Position numbers and translations under genes: made by a program
DNA from: Paenibacillus castaneae
Lineage (GTDB): Bacteria; Bacillota; Bacilli; Paenibacillales; Paenibacillaceae
Length of the DNA: 64,000 nucleotides
Direction: 5' to 3'
Assembly (NCBI RefSeq): GCF_002884445.1
Contig: NZ_KZ614144.1
Coordinates: forward strand, 4,136,094 to 4,200,093
Notes under the pieces: model-generated
What the model was told of the DNA's origin: nothing
Database searches by the model: none
Seen by the model: only the letters and a program-made list of their open reading frames with translations
Shown here: positions 35,541 to 44,422 of the stretch, in pieces
How the letters are laid out: each line of letters starts with the position of its first letter
Numbering within the stretch: the first letter of the stretch is position 1

Positions 35541-36413
35541 CTATTCTTTCATGCCTGATGCAGACATGGTCTCTATTATTTTCGACTGCGAGATGACAAA
35601 TACGATAATAGGAACGATCATCATCAGCACTGCAGCCGCTGAGCCTGTTCCCGTTCGAACAATGCCCCCTGCTAATATTTGAGACAAGGCATAGTTTAAC
35701 GTTTTCAGCTCCTCACTTTGAATAAAGTGATTGGCTCCGGTTCCCCACAGCCCTTGAATGGAGAAGATGATAAGCGTCAGCCAGGCAGGCTTCACCATCG
35801 GCATTACGATCTTCCAGAAAATATTCCATTCGCTGGCGCCGTCCATCCGAGCCGACTCCAATACAGCATCGGGAATCATCTGATCCATGAATTGCTTCAT
35901 TAAATACAAGCCAAGCGAGGACGCGAAGGCTGGAATAATGATAGCCTGATAGGAATCGATCCAACCTAGCTTTGAGATAATGATAAAGTTTGGAATTTGA
36001 GTAACCGCGCCACTAAACATGAGGGAAAGCACAACTACGCTGAAAAGAATACCTTTTCCCGGGAAATGATGCTTGGATAGTACGTATGCGCATAAGGATG
36101 CCAGCACGACATGGCCTAATGTGCCGACTGCTGTAATAAAAAAGGTATTGAAAATATATCTGCTGAATGGAACCCATGAATCGCTCATGACGACCATTAA
36201 ATCTCGAAAATTTTCGAGAGTCGGATTATTAACTAGAAACCGGGGAGGGAAATACCAAATCTCTTCCAGCGGCTTAATAGAATTGGAGATGGCATACACC
36301 ATCGGCATCATCATAAAGATGCCGAATAGCAGCAAAAACAGATAAATGCCAAAATCAGCGAAATAAGACCGCTTAATACCGCTCTTGCTTCTATGCAGCT
36401 TGATGTGAATCAT
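35541..36413 (-). CDS. carbohydrate ABC transporter permease, MalG type (pair A)
   Basis: About 290 residues, six membrane segments. The EAA loop reads ESARMDGASEWNIFWKIVMP. The chosen start is the ATG at 36413, about nine bases after AAGGTAG; GTG at 36422 is possible. Its start lies within a few bases of the stop of its partner MalF-type permease, so the two are translationally coupled. Confidence 0.88.
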   Translation of the reverse strand: MIHIKLHRSKSGIKRSYFADFGIYLFLLLFGIFMMMPMVYAISNSIKPLEEIWYFPPRFLVNNPTLENFRDLMVVMSDSWVPFSRYIFNTFFITAVGTLGHVVLASLCAYVLSKHHFPGKGILFSVVVLSLMFSGAVTQIPNFIIISKLGWIDSYQAIIIPAFASSLGLYLMKQFMDQMIPDAVLESARMDGASEWNIFWKIVMPMVKPAWLTLIIFSIQGLWGTGANHFIQSEELKTLNYALSQILAGGIVRTGTGSAAAVLMMIVPIIVFVISQSKIIETMSASGMKE

Positions 36414-36414
36414 T

Positions 36415-37377
36415 TCAATCACCTACCTTCGACAATAGCTTCTGAATAATAATGTTGGTGCCGATCATGATCACAAACAATATGGTAGCGATGGCCGAAG
36501 CATAACCCATCTCATAGCGAATGGAGCCATAATCCTCCAGATGGTTCACGATCGTGTGCGCCGCATAGCCGGTACTCGGCATTCCGCATAAGGCGGTCAC
36601 GATGGCGCCTGTACCGAATGCGCCGGTAATGCTCATCACGGCACCGAACATCAGCTGCGGCTTCATGGAAGGCAAGGTTACGTACCAAAGCTCCTGCCAT
36701 CTATTCTTTACTCCATCCATTGCCGCCGCTTCATACAGCGTCCGGTCAATTCCCTGCAGGCCGGCGATAAAGGATAGGAAGCTTGTGCCGACACTGGTCC
36801 ATAGTGCCACAACCACGACAAGCGGCATCATATACTGCGGATTCTCAAACCATAGAATAGGCGATGAAATGATGTTATAGCGAAGTAGAATCGCATTCGC
36901 ATAACCGTAAGCATCCTTGTTGAAGAAAATGCCCCAAACCAAATAAATATTGCCAGAGATCGAGGGCGCATAGAAGATTAAAGTCAGAATCGTTCTTAAC
37001 GACTTTGGCAGCTCATTAATGAGCCATGCGAACAGCAGACACATTAAGAAGCCGATCGGACCGACCATGACAGCTAATAGAAAAGTATTGCCAATCGCCT
37101 TAATGAAAATATCGTCGCCTAGAAACAGCCTGATATAATTATCCATTCCTACAAATATAGGCGCCTCCAGCAGGTTGAATGAAAAGAAGCCTAAGCCCAG
37201 TGAGACTATAACCGGCAAAGCCGTAAAAGCGAAGAACAAGATCATATAAGGGGCCGCGAATAGATAGGCGACCCTATTCTTCTTGATCGATTTCCAACCC
37301 TTCTCTAATCGTCTCTTCAGAAAATAATCAGGCTTCTTCGAAATTGCATTTCCCCGTATTGCCAAATCTTTATTCAT
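36415..37377 (-). CDS. carbohydrate ABC transporter permease, MalF type (pair A)
   Basis: 320 residues, six membrane segments, with EAAAMDGVKNRWQELWYVTLP as the EAA loop. It follows the modular binding-protein gene by 40 bases and belongs to the first permease pair of the operon. With its partner it would form a CUT1 channel for mannan oligosaccharides. Confidence 0.88.
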   Translation of the reverse strand: MNKDLAIRGNAISKKPDYFLKRRLEKGWKSIKKNRVAYLFAAPYMILFFAFTALPVIVSLGLGFFSFNLLEAPIFVGMDNYIRLFLGDDIFIKAIGNTFLLAVMVGPIGFLMCLLFAWLINELPKSLRTILTLIFYAPSISGNIYLVWGIFFNKDAYGYANAILLRYNIISSPILWFENPQYMMPLVVVVALWTSVGTSFLSFIAGLQGIDRTLYEAAAMDGVKNRWQELWYVTLPSMKPQLMFGAVMSITGAFGTGAIVTALCGMPSTGYAAHTIVNHLEDYGSIRYEMGYASAIATILFVIMIGTNIIIQKLLSKVGD

Positions 37378-37417
37378 GATTGGAGTCCTCCTGAATCGAT
37401 AAAGTCACAAGTCACGG

Positions 37418-40243
37418 TCATTCCAGCTTGAACTCCCGCCTTTTTCTCGTTATTTCATCATTAACTTCTTTTACGTAATCCAGTAGAGACTCCGGATCTC
37501 CATTGTTATAAGCCAGTGCAGCTGCAAATCCAATACTCCGAGTCACATAATAGCCGCCCGGCACCTCCGGTGTGCCCGTGGCAAAGGACCATCCTGTCAT
37601 GAGATTGTCGAATTCGCTTTTGGTCCAAGGCATATTTTCGAGCGCCTCCAAATTCGCTGTTGCTTGTTTAGCTGCTTTGCCGAGAATCGCTTCCATTTCC
37701 TTCCCGAATCTGGACTGCGTCTGTGCACTTGTCCACCAATCCATATAACGCCAAGCAGCATCCTTATTTTCCGCGTCTTTCAGCATCATGATGGCTGTTC
37801 CGATCGACGGCGTTGCCCGATTCAACGTCCCGTCCTCCATAACCGTTCCAGGAAGCGGAACAAACTCCCATAATCCTCTAATTTCAGGAGCGAACGCGAT
37901 CAACTGGTTATAGATGGTGTAATCCGCAATCCCGATAGGCATTTCTCCTGTGCGGAAGCGGTTGGCGAAATCAAAATCTCTCGGAAATTTGTAGGTTGTA
38001 AACAGCTCCGTCTGCTTCTGGAAAGCTTCAATCGTTAAATCCTCTTCCAGCGTTGATCGGCTCCGCTGCGTATTATAGAGCTCCCCACCATTTTGATATA
38101 AAAATATTTGCAGGCCTGTTATATCCGCCGGAAATCCGATTTGCATATTTCTCTTCTGGATTTCAGGGATTAGACGATAAAACTCCTCCCATGTATCCGG
38201 AACCTCCAGCCCTAAATTTTGTAAAATATCTTTCCGATAAAACAGCATTGGGAAGGATTGTGTCTCAGGCAAAGCATACACTTTGCCGTCCAGCTCAAAC
38301 GGAACGATTGCGCTTGGATGGAAGCGAGAGGCGATTTCATCATAATTGGGCATGTTTTTAATATTCTCGACGGCGTTTCTCAAAGCATATTGAATAGGCT
38401 CTGCTGTAAGACTGCCCATCGCGACATCCGGCCCAATCCCTGCAAGCACCGATGGTAGAAGCGTATTCTCAGGTATGAGTTTGAGCTTTACTTGAATGCC
38501 GGTTTCGGGGGTAAATGTATCATTAATCATCTCTCTAATAATTTGAGATTGGTCGCGTCCCGATGTCAGCCACACCTCAATCAGCTTCTCTGTCTGCTGA
38601 TCGTCAGCCGTGAGTGTATTGTAATCCGCAAAGAAAGACATAAAGAAGGACTTGCTTTCAAACAGCATTCGTTTCATAAAGGACGCTTCCGCTTTCGGCA
38701 GCTTCTCCTTCACAGGCATGACGCTTATATAATCCAAAGTTAACGGCTGCTCGCCCACGGTTAGAATCCAAGTTCCGAGAGCGCCTACATTTTCCTTGAA
38801 AGGCGTGAATGTTTTGGCTATATTAGCTTCCGGATCCTTAACCATTTGCTCCAGCTGGAAGGCGATTTTATCGAGCAGCACCATATTTTCACCTTTTTGT
38901 CCGATTAAAGCCTCCATATTAGCGGCTATTTCCCTAAGCACGCCAGCCTGCTCCTTCATAGAAGCAATCGCTTCAGGTATAAGCTTCTCAAATCCGTAAT
39001 CGCGATATAGATCCGGCTCTGTTCCTGTTATCATCAATATTTGGCGGTATACCGCATTCAATTGGAATAAGCTGTCATCGACCTGGTTCAGCACATCAGC
39101 CAATTGTCCGAGTGTGACCTCCATCGTCAGCTCATGCTCGCCTGCTTCCAGGTAGAAAGCAAACTCTCGCTCGCTGTCGCCTAATGCTTTAACCTGCCAG
39201 TTTCTTCCGTAATGGAATGTAATAGCTCCAGCCTCTTTAAAGGGGACAGCCCCGTCGAGCATTATTTTCCGATTGACATACATGCCGGCGAGCTTGTTTT
39301 GCTTAAACCTTGTCGCAATTTTATATAATCCAGCTTCCTCGACCGTAAATCGATAACTGATCCACTGTCCAGGCATTTTCCATTTATCGCCGCCTATGCT
39401 GTTGAGGCGCAGCTTTGAAGGATCCTGAGGCTCCGTTATGGCGGAAGACCTGTCAGCTATAGGATAAAGCGTGTTATCCGACTTCTCATACGTATGCTGC
39501 GCTTGTATTTTAATCATTTTGGCGTCTGCTTCTTGATAGCCTTTCGCTTTGTAATCGGCGCTTATTTCTGCATATGTAGGAAGATCCTCCGCTTTATAAA
39601 TACGAACGGTATTTAAAATCACCGATTCTCTAACTGATTCCAAACCGATGATATGCTGCCCTTTCTCCAAATAAAACATTAATGGATCATTATAATAGCC
39701 AAGCAAATCGTGCAGCAGCACATTGCGCCATCTAGGCGCCTCCATTTGCTTCGGTCTCATATCATTGCCTTTTCGGTCTTGGCTGATCTCATCCGTGTCT
39801 TTCCAAATACGTGACAAATTTATGTATTTCGCTTCGTTATACGGCACTTTCCCATCAATAGTAACCATTCTCTCTATCGAGTTTCCTTTTCCTTCTACGG
39901 GATAATAGAGCACCTCAATGTTATACATACCGCTTTCGAGAACATCGATTTCCCATTCAATCGAACCGGTATCGCTAGTCAGTAAAGACTTGCCTTTCAT
40001 CCCTTCAAAATCTTCATAAACTTCCACATTCATGTCTGCATGCTTGTAATCATGAGCTTTAATGACAATATCTGCTGATCCCATGTCCTCATCAGCATGC
40101 TGCTCCAAATACGCGCGATAGCTCTCCAGCTTGACCAGCATATTATCGTTACTCGCCAGCGCCTTATTCGGCCATACAAACGCGAGCATCAATAATCCTA
40201 GTGCAAACAAAGTAGACTTCATTAATGTACTGTTCATAGCCAT
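37418..40243 (-). CDS. modular binding protein: carbohydrate-binding-like modules fused to an ABC solute-binding domain
   Basis: 941 residues. After a signal peptide (FALGLLMLAFVWPNKALA) there are two similar beta-sandwich segments, residues about 58-235 and 248-400 (VIKAHDYKHADMNVEVYED and IKIQAQHTYEKSDNTLYP), each with the pattern TGSIEWEIDVLESGMYNIEVLYYP / PGQWISYRFTVEEAGLYKIATRF typical of CBM6/CBM35-like modules. A helical linker follows and from about residue 548 a complete extracellular solute-binding domain (TEKLIEVWLTSG, GPDVAMGS, VYALPETQSFPMLFYRKDIL, DTWEEFYRL, RATPSIGTAIMML). No lipobox is evident; the N-terminus may remain as an anchor. It is the second of two binding proteins in the operon. 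Confidence 0.8.
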   Translation of the reverse strand: MAMNSTLMKSTLFALGLLMLAFVWPNKALASNDNMLVKLESYRAYLEQHADEDMGSADIVIKAHDYKHADMNVEVYEDFEGMKGKSLLTSDTGSIEWEIDVLESGMYNIEVLYYPVEGKGNSIERMVTIDGKVPYNEAKYINLSRIWKDTDEISQDRKGNDMRPKQMEAPRWRNVLLHDLLGYYNDPLMFYLEKGQHIIGLESVRESVILNTVRIYKAEDLPTYAEISADYKAKGYQEADAKMIKIQAQHTYEKSDNTLYPIADRSSAITEPQDPSKLRLNSIGGDKWKMPGQWISYRFTVEEAGLYKIATRFKQNKLAGMYVNRKIMLDGAVPFKEAGAITFHYGRNWQVKALGDSEREFAFYLEAGEHELTMEVTLGQLADVLNQVDDSLFQLNAVYRQILMITGTEPDLYRDYGFEKLIPEAIASMKEQAGVLREIAANMEALIGQKGENMVLLDKIAFQLEQMVKDPEANIAKTFTPFKENVGALGTWILTVGEQPLTLDYISVMPVKEKLPKAEASFMKRMLFESKSFFMSFFADYNTLTADDQQTEKLIEVWLTSGRDQSQIIREMINDTFTPETGIQVKLKLIPENTLLPSVLAGIGPDVAMGSLTAEPIQYALRNAVENIKNMPNYDEIASRFHPSAIVPFELDGKVYALPETQSFPMLFYRKDILQNLGLEVPDTWEEFYRLIPEIQKRNMQIGFPADITGLQIFLYQNGGELYNTQRSRSTLEEDLTIEAFQKQTELFTTYKFPRDFDFANRFRTGEMPIGIADYTIYNQLIAFAPEIRGLWEFVPLPGTVMEDGTLNRATPSIGTAIMMLKDAENKDAAWRYMDWWTSAQTQSRFGKEMEAILGKAAKQATANLEALENMPWTKSEFDNLMTGWSFATGTPEVPGGYYVTRSIGFAAALAYNNGDPESLLDYVKEVNDEITRKRREFKLE

Positions 40244-40288
40244 TCGACCTGCACCATCATATTTGTTTCCTCCACATGGTCAGAGTTC

Positions 40289-40346
40289 AAAAAAAAATGA
40301 AAGGGGCTGTCGGGCCCTTCCGTTTATTGCTTTATTCGACAGCCCC
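40289..40346 (-). terminator. terminator inside the mannan operon
   Basis: On the minus strand a perfect ten-pair stem GGGGCTGTCG/CGACAGCCCC, separated by 24 bases, is followed by TTTCATTTTTTTTT. It lies between the stop of the binding-protein gene at 40365 and the start of the next gene at 40243. A leaky terminator here would give more binding protein than permease. Confidence 0.75.
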
Positions 40347-40364
40347 AGTATCCTTTATGGGAAG

Positions 40365-41876
40365 CTATTCTTTTTTCTTCTCCTCGGGATCAGGCTCCGG
40401 CTCCACGAATTCGCCTTTCAGCCTTAAAGCCAGCTCCTCTAAACCGATGTTTACTGCTTCTTCTATTTCCGCCACCTTGGAAGCCGATTCCAGATTCTGG
40501 TTATAGAAGCCCACATCCGGAATCAACGCTAGGCCGCTATGAACATTGCCCTGCATTTGCTGACCGATAAAAGCCAAGTCGGAAACGCCGTAATTTTTCA
40601 GCTGCTTCAATATTTCGAGTGAATCTTCATCACGCAGCTGCGTATATGCAATTTCATCCATACGAATTTTTTCTTCTTCCTGCGCTTTCCAAGCGAGTGC
40701 TTCCAAAATAATTCCTGTTTTTTCTAGCTCTTTGTTGGTAACAGGCACCGCCATGGAAGGTGCGTCATGGCTAACCCAAGACAAATAATTGTCGGTGTTA
40801 TTGCCCATTGGCATCGGTATGAAACCAAAGTCACTTTCCATTTCATAGATAGGATCAATGACTCCCCTGCCTCTGGAATAAGCTAGAAACAACGCTTTGT
40901 TGTCAACAAAGGCTTTGACATAAGCATCCATATCCTCACCATCGTTTTTCGGGAAGAACGTATCGCCTTTTTTCGCCATTTTCTTAATCATTTCAATCGT
41001 TTCATAAGCTTTTGGCGTATTTACTGCATACTTCAATGTGCCGTCACTAGCTGTTTCGATAATTTTATTGCCTGAGGCAAGGTACATCGCTACAGCAATA
41101 TCCCAATCATGCCCGGTTGCAAGCCCGTAACGGTCGTTGCTGTCCATTACGCCATCGCCGTTCAAATCACGCTTGGCCGCTTGCTCCATTTCCAGCATTT
41201 TTTGAAATGTCCATTGCTTGTTTTTCACAAGATCATACGGATTTTCCAGTCCCAGCTCCTCAATAATCTTCTTGTTGAAAGCGAGCACCCATACTTCATC
41301 GCCTTGGTTTGCGAAAGGTGCTGCTACACCAAAGGTTCTGTTGTCATAGGAGAGCAGGTCCGACGTGTTGTATTCCTTCCAATAATCTTTCTCCAGATGA
41401 AGATTAGGAATCTTATTCATATCCACTATCCGCTTGCCGTTAATATGTCTTCCCATTTCCCATGTAGGAGCAATAATAATATCTGCGTACTTATCGCCAG
41501 CCAGCACCGCTGTGCTGAATTCATCCTCAGAATGATTTCTTAATTCAATCTTCACGTTATACGTGTCTTCGACCCATTTAATCCGATCAAGGATGGCGTT
41601 AGCCAGATCTGAGCTTCCTTCCTGAGGCTTCCATCTGTTCACATTATTATCAGCCACAATAAACTTGTAGCCGCCTAAATCCTGCACAGGCGGAGCTCCG
41701 TTATTATCTGGCACCTCTTCGGTAGGCTCAGGTGTGTTCTCAGCCTGCTCCACATTGTTTTTCTCTTCATTCTTCTTGGTATTGCCCTCATTCCCGCCCT
41801 TAGTGCAAGCGCTTGCAACAATTGAAATAATCAGGATAAGCATAAGAAGCAGTGCTGTTCTACTTTTTCTTTTCAT
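40365..41876 (-). CDS. extracellular solute-binding lipoprotein (mannan operon)
   Basis: 503 residues from the ATG at 41876, with a GGGGAAGG site upstream (the frame opens at 41894). The signal peptide ends in IVASACTKGG, a lipobox with acceptor Cys, and is followed by an acidic, Asn/Glu-rich linker. The body has normal family 1 binding-protein features: YADIIIAPTWEMGRHI, VWVLAFNKKIIEEL, WTFQKMLEM and DLNGDGVMDSNDRYG. It would deliver oligosaccharide to one of the two permease pairs. Placement before an internal terminator favours high expression. Confidence 0.85.
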   Translation of the reverse strand: MKRKSRTALLLMLILIISIVASACTKGGNEGNTKKNEEKNNVEQAENTPEPTEEVPDNNGAPPVQDLGGYKFIVADNNVNRWKPQEGSSDLANAILDRIKWVEDTYNVKIELRNHSEDEFSTAVLAGDKYADIIIAPTWEMGRHINGKRIVDMNKIPNLHLEKDYWKEYNTSDLLSYDNRTFGVAAPFANQGDEVWVLAFNKKIIEELGLENPYDLVKNKQWTFQKMLEMEQAAKRDLNGDGVMDSNDRYGLATGHDWDIAVAMYLASGNKIIETASDGTLKYAVNTPKAYETIEMIKKMAKKGDTFFPKNDGEDMDAYVKAFVDNKALFLAYSRGRGVIDPIYEMESDFGFIPMPMGNNTDNYLSWVSHDAPSMAVPVTNKELEKTGIILEALAWKAQEEEKIRMDEIAYTQLRDEDSLEILKQLKNYGVSDLAFIGQQMQGNVHSGLALIPDVGFYNQNLESASKVAEIEEAVNIGLEELALRLKGEFVEPEPDPEEKKKE

Positions 41877-41953
41877 TTTACCTTCCCCTCTCAACCTTTA
41901 ATTTGATAATCAAGCCCAATTGGCATAGCCAGTGTGTTCGAATAATCGTGAGG

Positions 41954-43249
41954 TTATGACAATGGGAAAAGATACTGCTTCTTTTCTTCGACAAGCTTAT
42001 AGATAAGCTCTCCGAACAAGCTATTGGCCCATGCGAACCACGGTCTCGTGTACGCTAATGGATTGTCTACATGAAATCCCTCATGCATAAATCCTGTACC
42101 GGCATCCGTTGTTACCAATGTTCTAAGTATTTCTTGTATCTCATCATCGTTGTTTGAGGTTAAAGCCTGCATGACTAAGCTGATATGCCATATGTAATCT
42201 TGCGGAGTATGCGGACTTCCAATCCCTTTGGCAGACTTTCCTGCGAAATAGTAAGGATTATCCTGGCTCAAAATGAACCTTCTCGTATTTTGATAGATAG
42301 GATCGTCTGCTGAGGTGTAGCCCAAGTAAGGAATTGAAAGCAAGCTTGGCACATTCGCATCATCCATGAGGTTGTAATGGCCTAGGCCATCTGTTTCATA
42401 AGCATAGATCTCGCCGTACCGCTCATGCTTGACTATTCCGAAGGCTTTGATTCCCTCGTCAATTTGCTTGCCCAATTGATGAGCAGCATGTTCCAGCTTA
42501 TCGTCTTTAAACACGCTTCTAGCGATTTCCTCGACATAACGCAGCACAACAACCGCAAACATATTTGAAGGTATTAAATAATGGTAAGCACAGGCATCAT
42601 CGCTCGGCCGGAAACCAGACCACGTCATTCCCGTATAAGTCGTTGGCGTTCCTTTCCCCTCATGGCTCAGCGTATCCGATTCCGGACAATTGAATCTCTG
42701 GAAGCTGTAGCTCGATTGTTCCGCGTGTCTTTGCTCGAGTGTCCAAAGCTCGATAATGGTATAAACCGCCTTTTTGAATGCTTCATCAAACAATTGTGTT
42801 CTTTGTGTAGCCTTCCAATAAAGATAGGATAGCTGAATCGGATAACACAGCGAGTCAATCTCGTATTTCCTTTCCCATACCCAAGGATTTCCATCGGTCA
42901 AATCACCGTTATGGCCTTGATTATTAGGTATCTTGTTGAAAGCGTTTGCATACGGGTCAATTTGAATTTGCCCTATCTGTCTTTTGACCAGCCCCTCGAT
43001 AATTCGTTGATACTTAGCATCGGAAACAGCTAACGGAATGTAATGGCGAACCTGAGCCGAAGAGTCCCGAAGCCACATTGCCGGTATATCTCCTGTAATA
43101 ACAAAAGTCGTGCCATCTTCTTCGAGCTCGGTCGTTGTCTCCAACGTGTTATAGAAGCAGTTTCTGTAAAACTTATGAATATCAGGCCATTCTTCCAGGT
43201 AAGTGATCAAGGTGTCATTCTTTTTCCATTCGGTTAAAGACAAATTCAT
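41954..43249 (-). CDS. GH125-like exo-alpha-1,6-mannosidase
   Basis: 431 residues, the GH125 length. Typical segments are TGDIPAMWLRDSSAQVRHY (52-70), QIDPYANAFN, WVWERKYEIDSLCYP, and TWSGFRPSDDACAYHYLIPSNMF (209-230), where the Asp of SDD corresponds to the catalytic acid region, and later DDANVPSLLS. GH125 enzymes remove single mannose residues from alpha-1,6-linked chains with inversion. No signal peptide is present, so it acts inside the cell on imported oligosaccharides. It is the first gene of the long operon, with an AGGAGG site 12 bases before ATG and a palindrome-controlled promoter just upstream. Confidence 0.9.
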   Translation of the reverse strand: MNLSLTEWKKNDTLITYLEEWPDIHKFYRNCFYNTLETTTELEEDGTTFVITGDIPAMWLRDSSAQVRHYIPLAVSDAKYQRIIEGLVKRQIGQIQIDPYANAFNKIPNNQGHNGDLTDGNPWVWERKYEIDSLCYPIQLSYLYWKATQRTQLFDEAFKKAVYTIIELWTLEQRHAEQSSYSFQRFNCPESDTLSHEGKGTPTTYTGMTWSGFRPSDDACAYHYLIPSNMFAVVVLRYVEEIARSVFKDDKLEHAAHQLGKQIDEGIKAFGIVKHERYGEIYAYETDGLGHYNLMDDANVPSLLSIPYLGYTSADDPIYQNTRRFILSQDNPYYFAGKSAKGIGSPHTPQDYIWHISLVMQALTSNNDDEIQEILRTLVTTDAGTGFMHEGFHVDNPLAYTRPWFAWANSLFGELIYKLVEEKKQYLFPLS

Positions 43250-43323
43250 TTGCGACCTATCCCTCCTTTATTTTCAAATCGCGTCAGCCCAAGCTAACTG
43301 CTCAAAAACCACTTACAAATAGT

Positions 43324-43357
43324 ATAGTATACATAATATGTTGACATGTCAACATAT
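43324..43357 (-). promoter_or_regulatory. mannan operon promoter with palindromic operator
   Basis: A perfect 22-base palindrome at 43336-43357 has the core TTGACATGTCAA (43341-43352). Its right half on the minus strand supplies the -35 box TTGACA, and TACTAT (plus 43324-43329) lies exactly 17 bases away. A bound repressor would block RNA polymerase. The same core and spacing occur before the cytoplasmic GH76 gene. Confidence 0.7.
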
Positions 43358-43414
43358 TAACCGTTGTTTTTTTAATTTTTTTCCAGCAGAAAGATGATTC
43401 GCTTTGGCATCCAG

Positions 43415-44287
43415 CTACTCCTTCTTCCATCCCTGCATGCGATATTGCGAAGGGGTTAACCCCGTTACCTCTTTGAACTGATGGCTGAAATAGTGGATGC
43501 TTCTGAAACCTAGTCTTAAGGAGATGGATTCCATCTTCTCTCCCAGCAGGAGCGCCTGCTTCGCCCATTTGATCCGTTCCTTGATCATGAAATGCTTAGG
43601 CGTGAGACCGAGCTCCTCTTTGAATAATTTGGAGAAATGGATTGGGTGATATCCGCATAATGCTGCAAGCTCTGTGACTAGCCAATTACGGCCAGGCTGC
43701 CCCTGTATCGCTTGAATCGCTGAATCGATTCTCCCCTTAGTATGTGAATTCGAATTCCTATGCTGCAATTGCCGGAAAATGTGAGTAATCGCCTGCATCA
43801 TTAAAGCACGAAGCGCTAGTGCGTAGCCCGGCTGCTCCCCTTTATATTCCTTCACCATTCTTGTCCATATCGGTTCAAGTCCCGGCACATCAAATAAAGT
43901 CGGCATCAGCAGCTTATCCGAGGGTCCGCTTACCAGCATAGGGTTATTAGGTGCTCCAATTGGCGGCCAATTAGAGGTAAATTGTATCCCATGCCCCGGG
44001 TGAACGGGCTTTGGAGAGGGATTTTGCCAATCAAAGTGAATACTGAAAAATTCCGTCTTCTCGCTCACGGACAAATAAGTTTGGCATTCAGGCCCGTAGT
44101 AGATGCATTCCCCATCTCTGATCGTATACACACGCTTGTCCATGTACAGCTCGGCTTGTCCGGAAATGACGTTCAAAATTTGACAGTCGGGAATAACTCT
44201 TATGCCCCAGTTCTCGCCAGCCTCTGCCGTTTGTCTGACTGCGAAATTAACGGTTGGGCTTATATGTTCCAGCTCTATTAGTGTCAT
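43415..44287 (-). CDS. AraC family transcriptional regulator
   Basis: 290 residues. The N-terminal part is a cupin-like sensor (GENWGIRVIPDCQILNVISG, VYTIRDGECIYYGPEC). The C-terminal 100 residues form the AraC DNA-binding domain with two helix-turn-helix motifs: WLVTELAALCGYHPIHFSKLFKEELG and MESISLRLGFRSIHYFSHQFKEVTGLTPSQYR. It begins with ATG behind GGAGGAG and is transcribed divergently from a PhyH-type dioxygenase gene, which is its likely target, and it lies just upstream of the mannan operon promoter, which it might also affect. Confidence 0.87.
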   Translation of the reverse strand: MTLIELEHISPTVNFAVRQTAEAGENWGIRVIPDCQILNVISGQAELYMDKRVYTIRDGECIYYGPECQTYLSVSEKTEFFSIHFDWQNPSPKPVHPGHGIQFTSNWPPIGAPNNPMLVSGPSDKLLMPTLFDVPGLEPIWTRMVKEYKGEQPGYALALRALMMQAITHIFRQLQHRNSNSHTKGRIDSAIQAIQGQPGRNWLVTELAALCGYHPIHFSKLFKEELGLTPKHFMIKERIKWAKQALLLGEKMESISLRLGFRSIHYFSHQFKEVTGLTPSQYRMQGWKKE

Positions 44288-44363
44288 GCTCTATTTCTCC
44301 TCCCGGTAAATGCAAGAAAAACACAAATGTTTGCTTGATTTAGGAAAATACAATACGCCATGC

Positions 44364-44400
44364 GTTGATTATGATTAATCTATCGTCCATCATAATCAAC
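44364..44400 (+). promoter_or_regulatory. 12-base inverted repeat before the second PhyH gene
   Basis: GTTGATTATGAT at 44364-44375 and its exact complement at 44389-44400 are separated by 13 bases and end five bases before the ribosome binding site (AAAGGAGGT). It may be an operator of the divergent AraC regulator or a stem-loop in the 5' untranslated region. Confidence 0.5.
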
Positions 44401-44422
44401 CTTAAAGGAGGTAAGCAATACC

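Noticed and set aside
41804..41817. TGCAAGCGCTTGCA, a palindrome similar to cre
   Set aside because: It lies in the codons of the lipobox of the binding protein and mismatches the consensus at two key positions; no evidence beyond chance.
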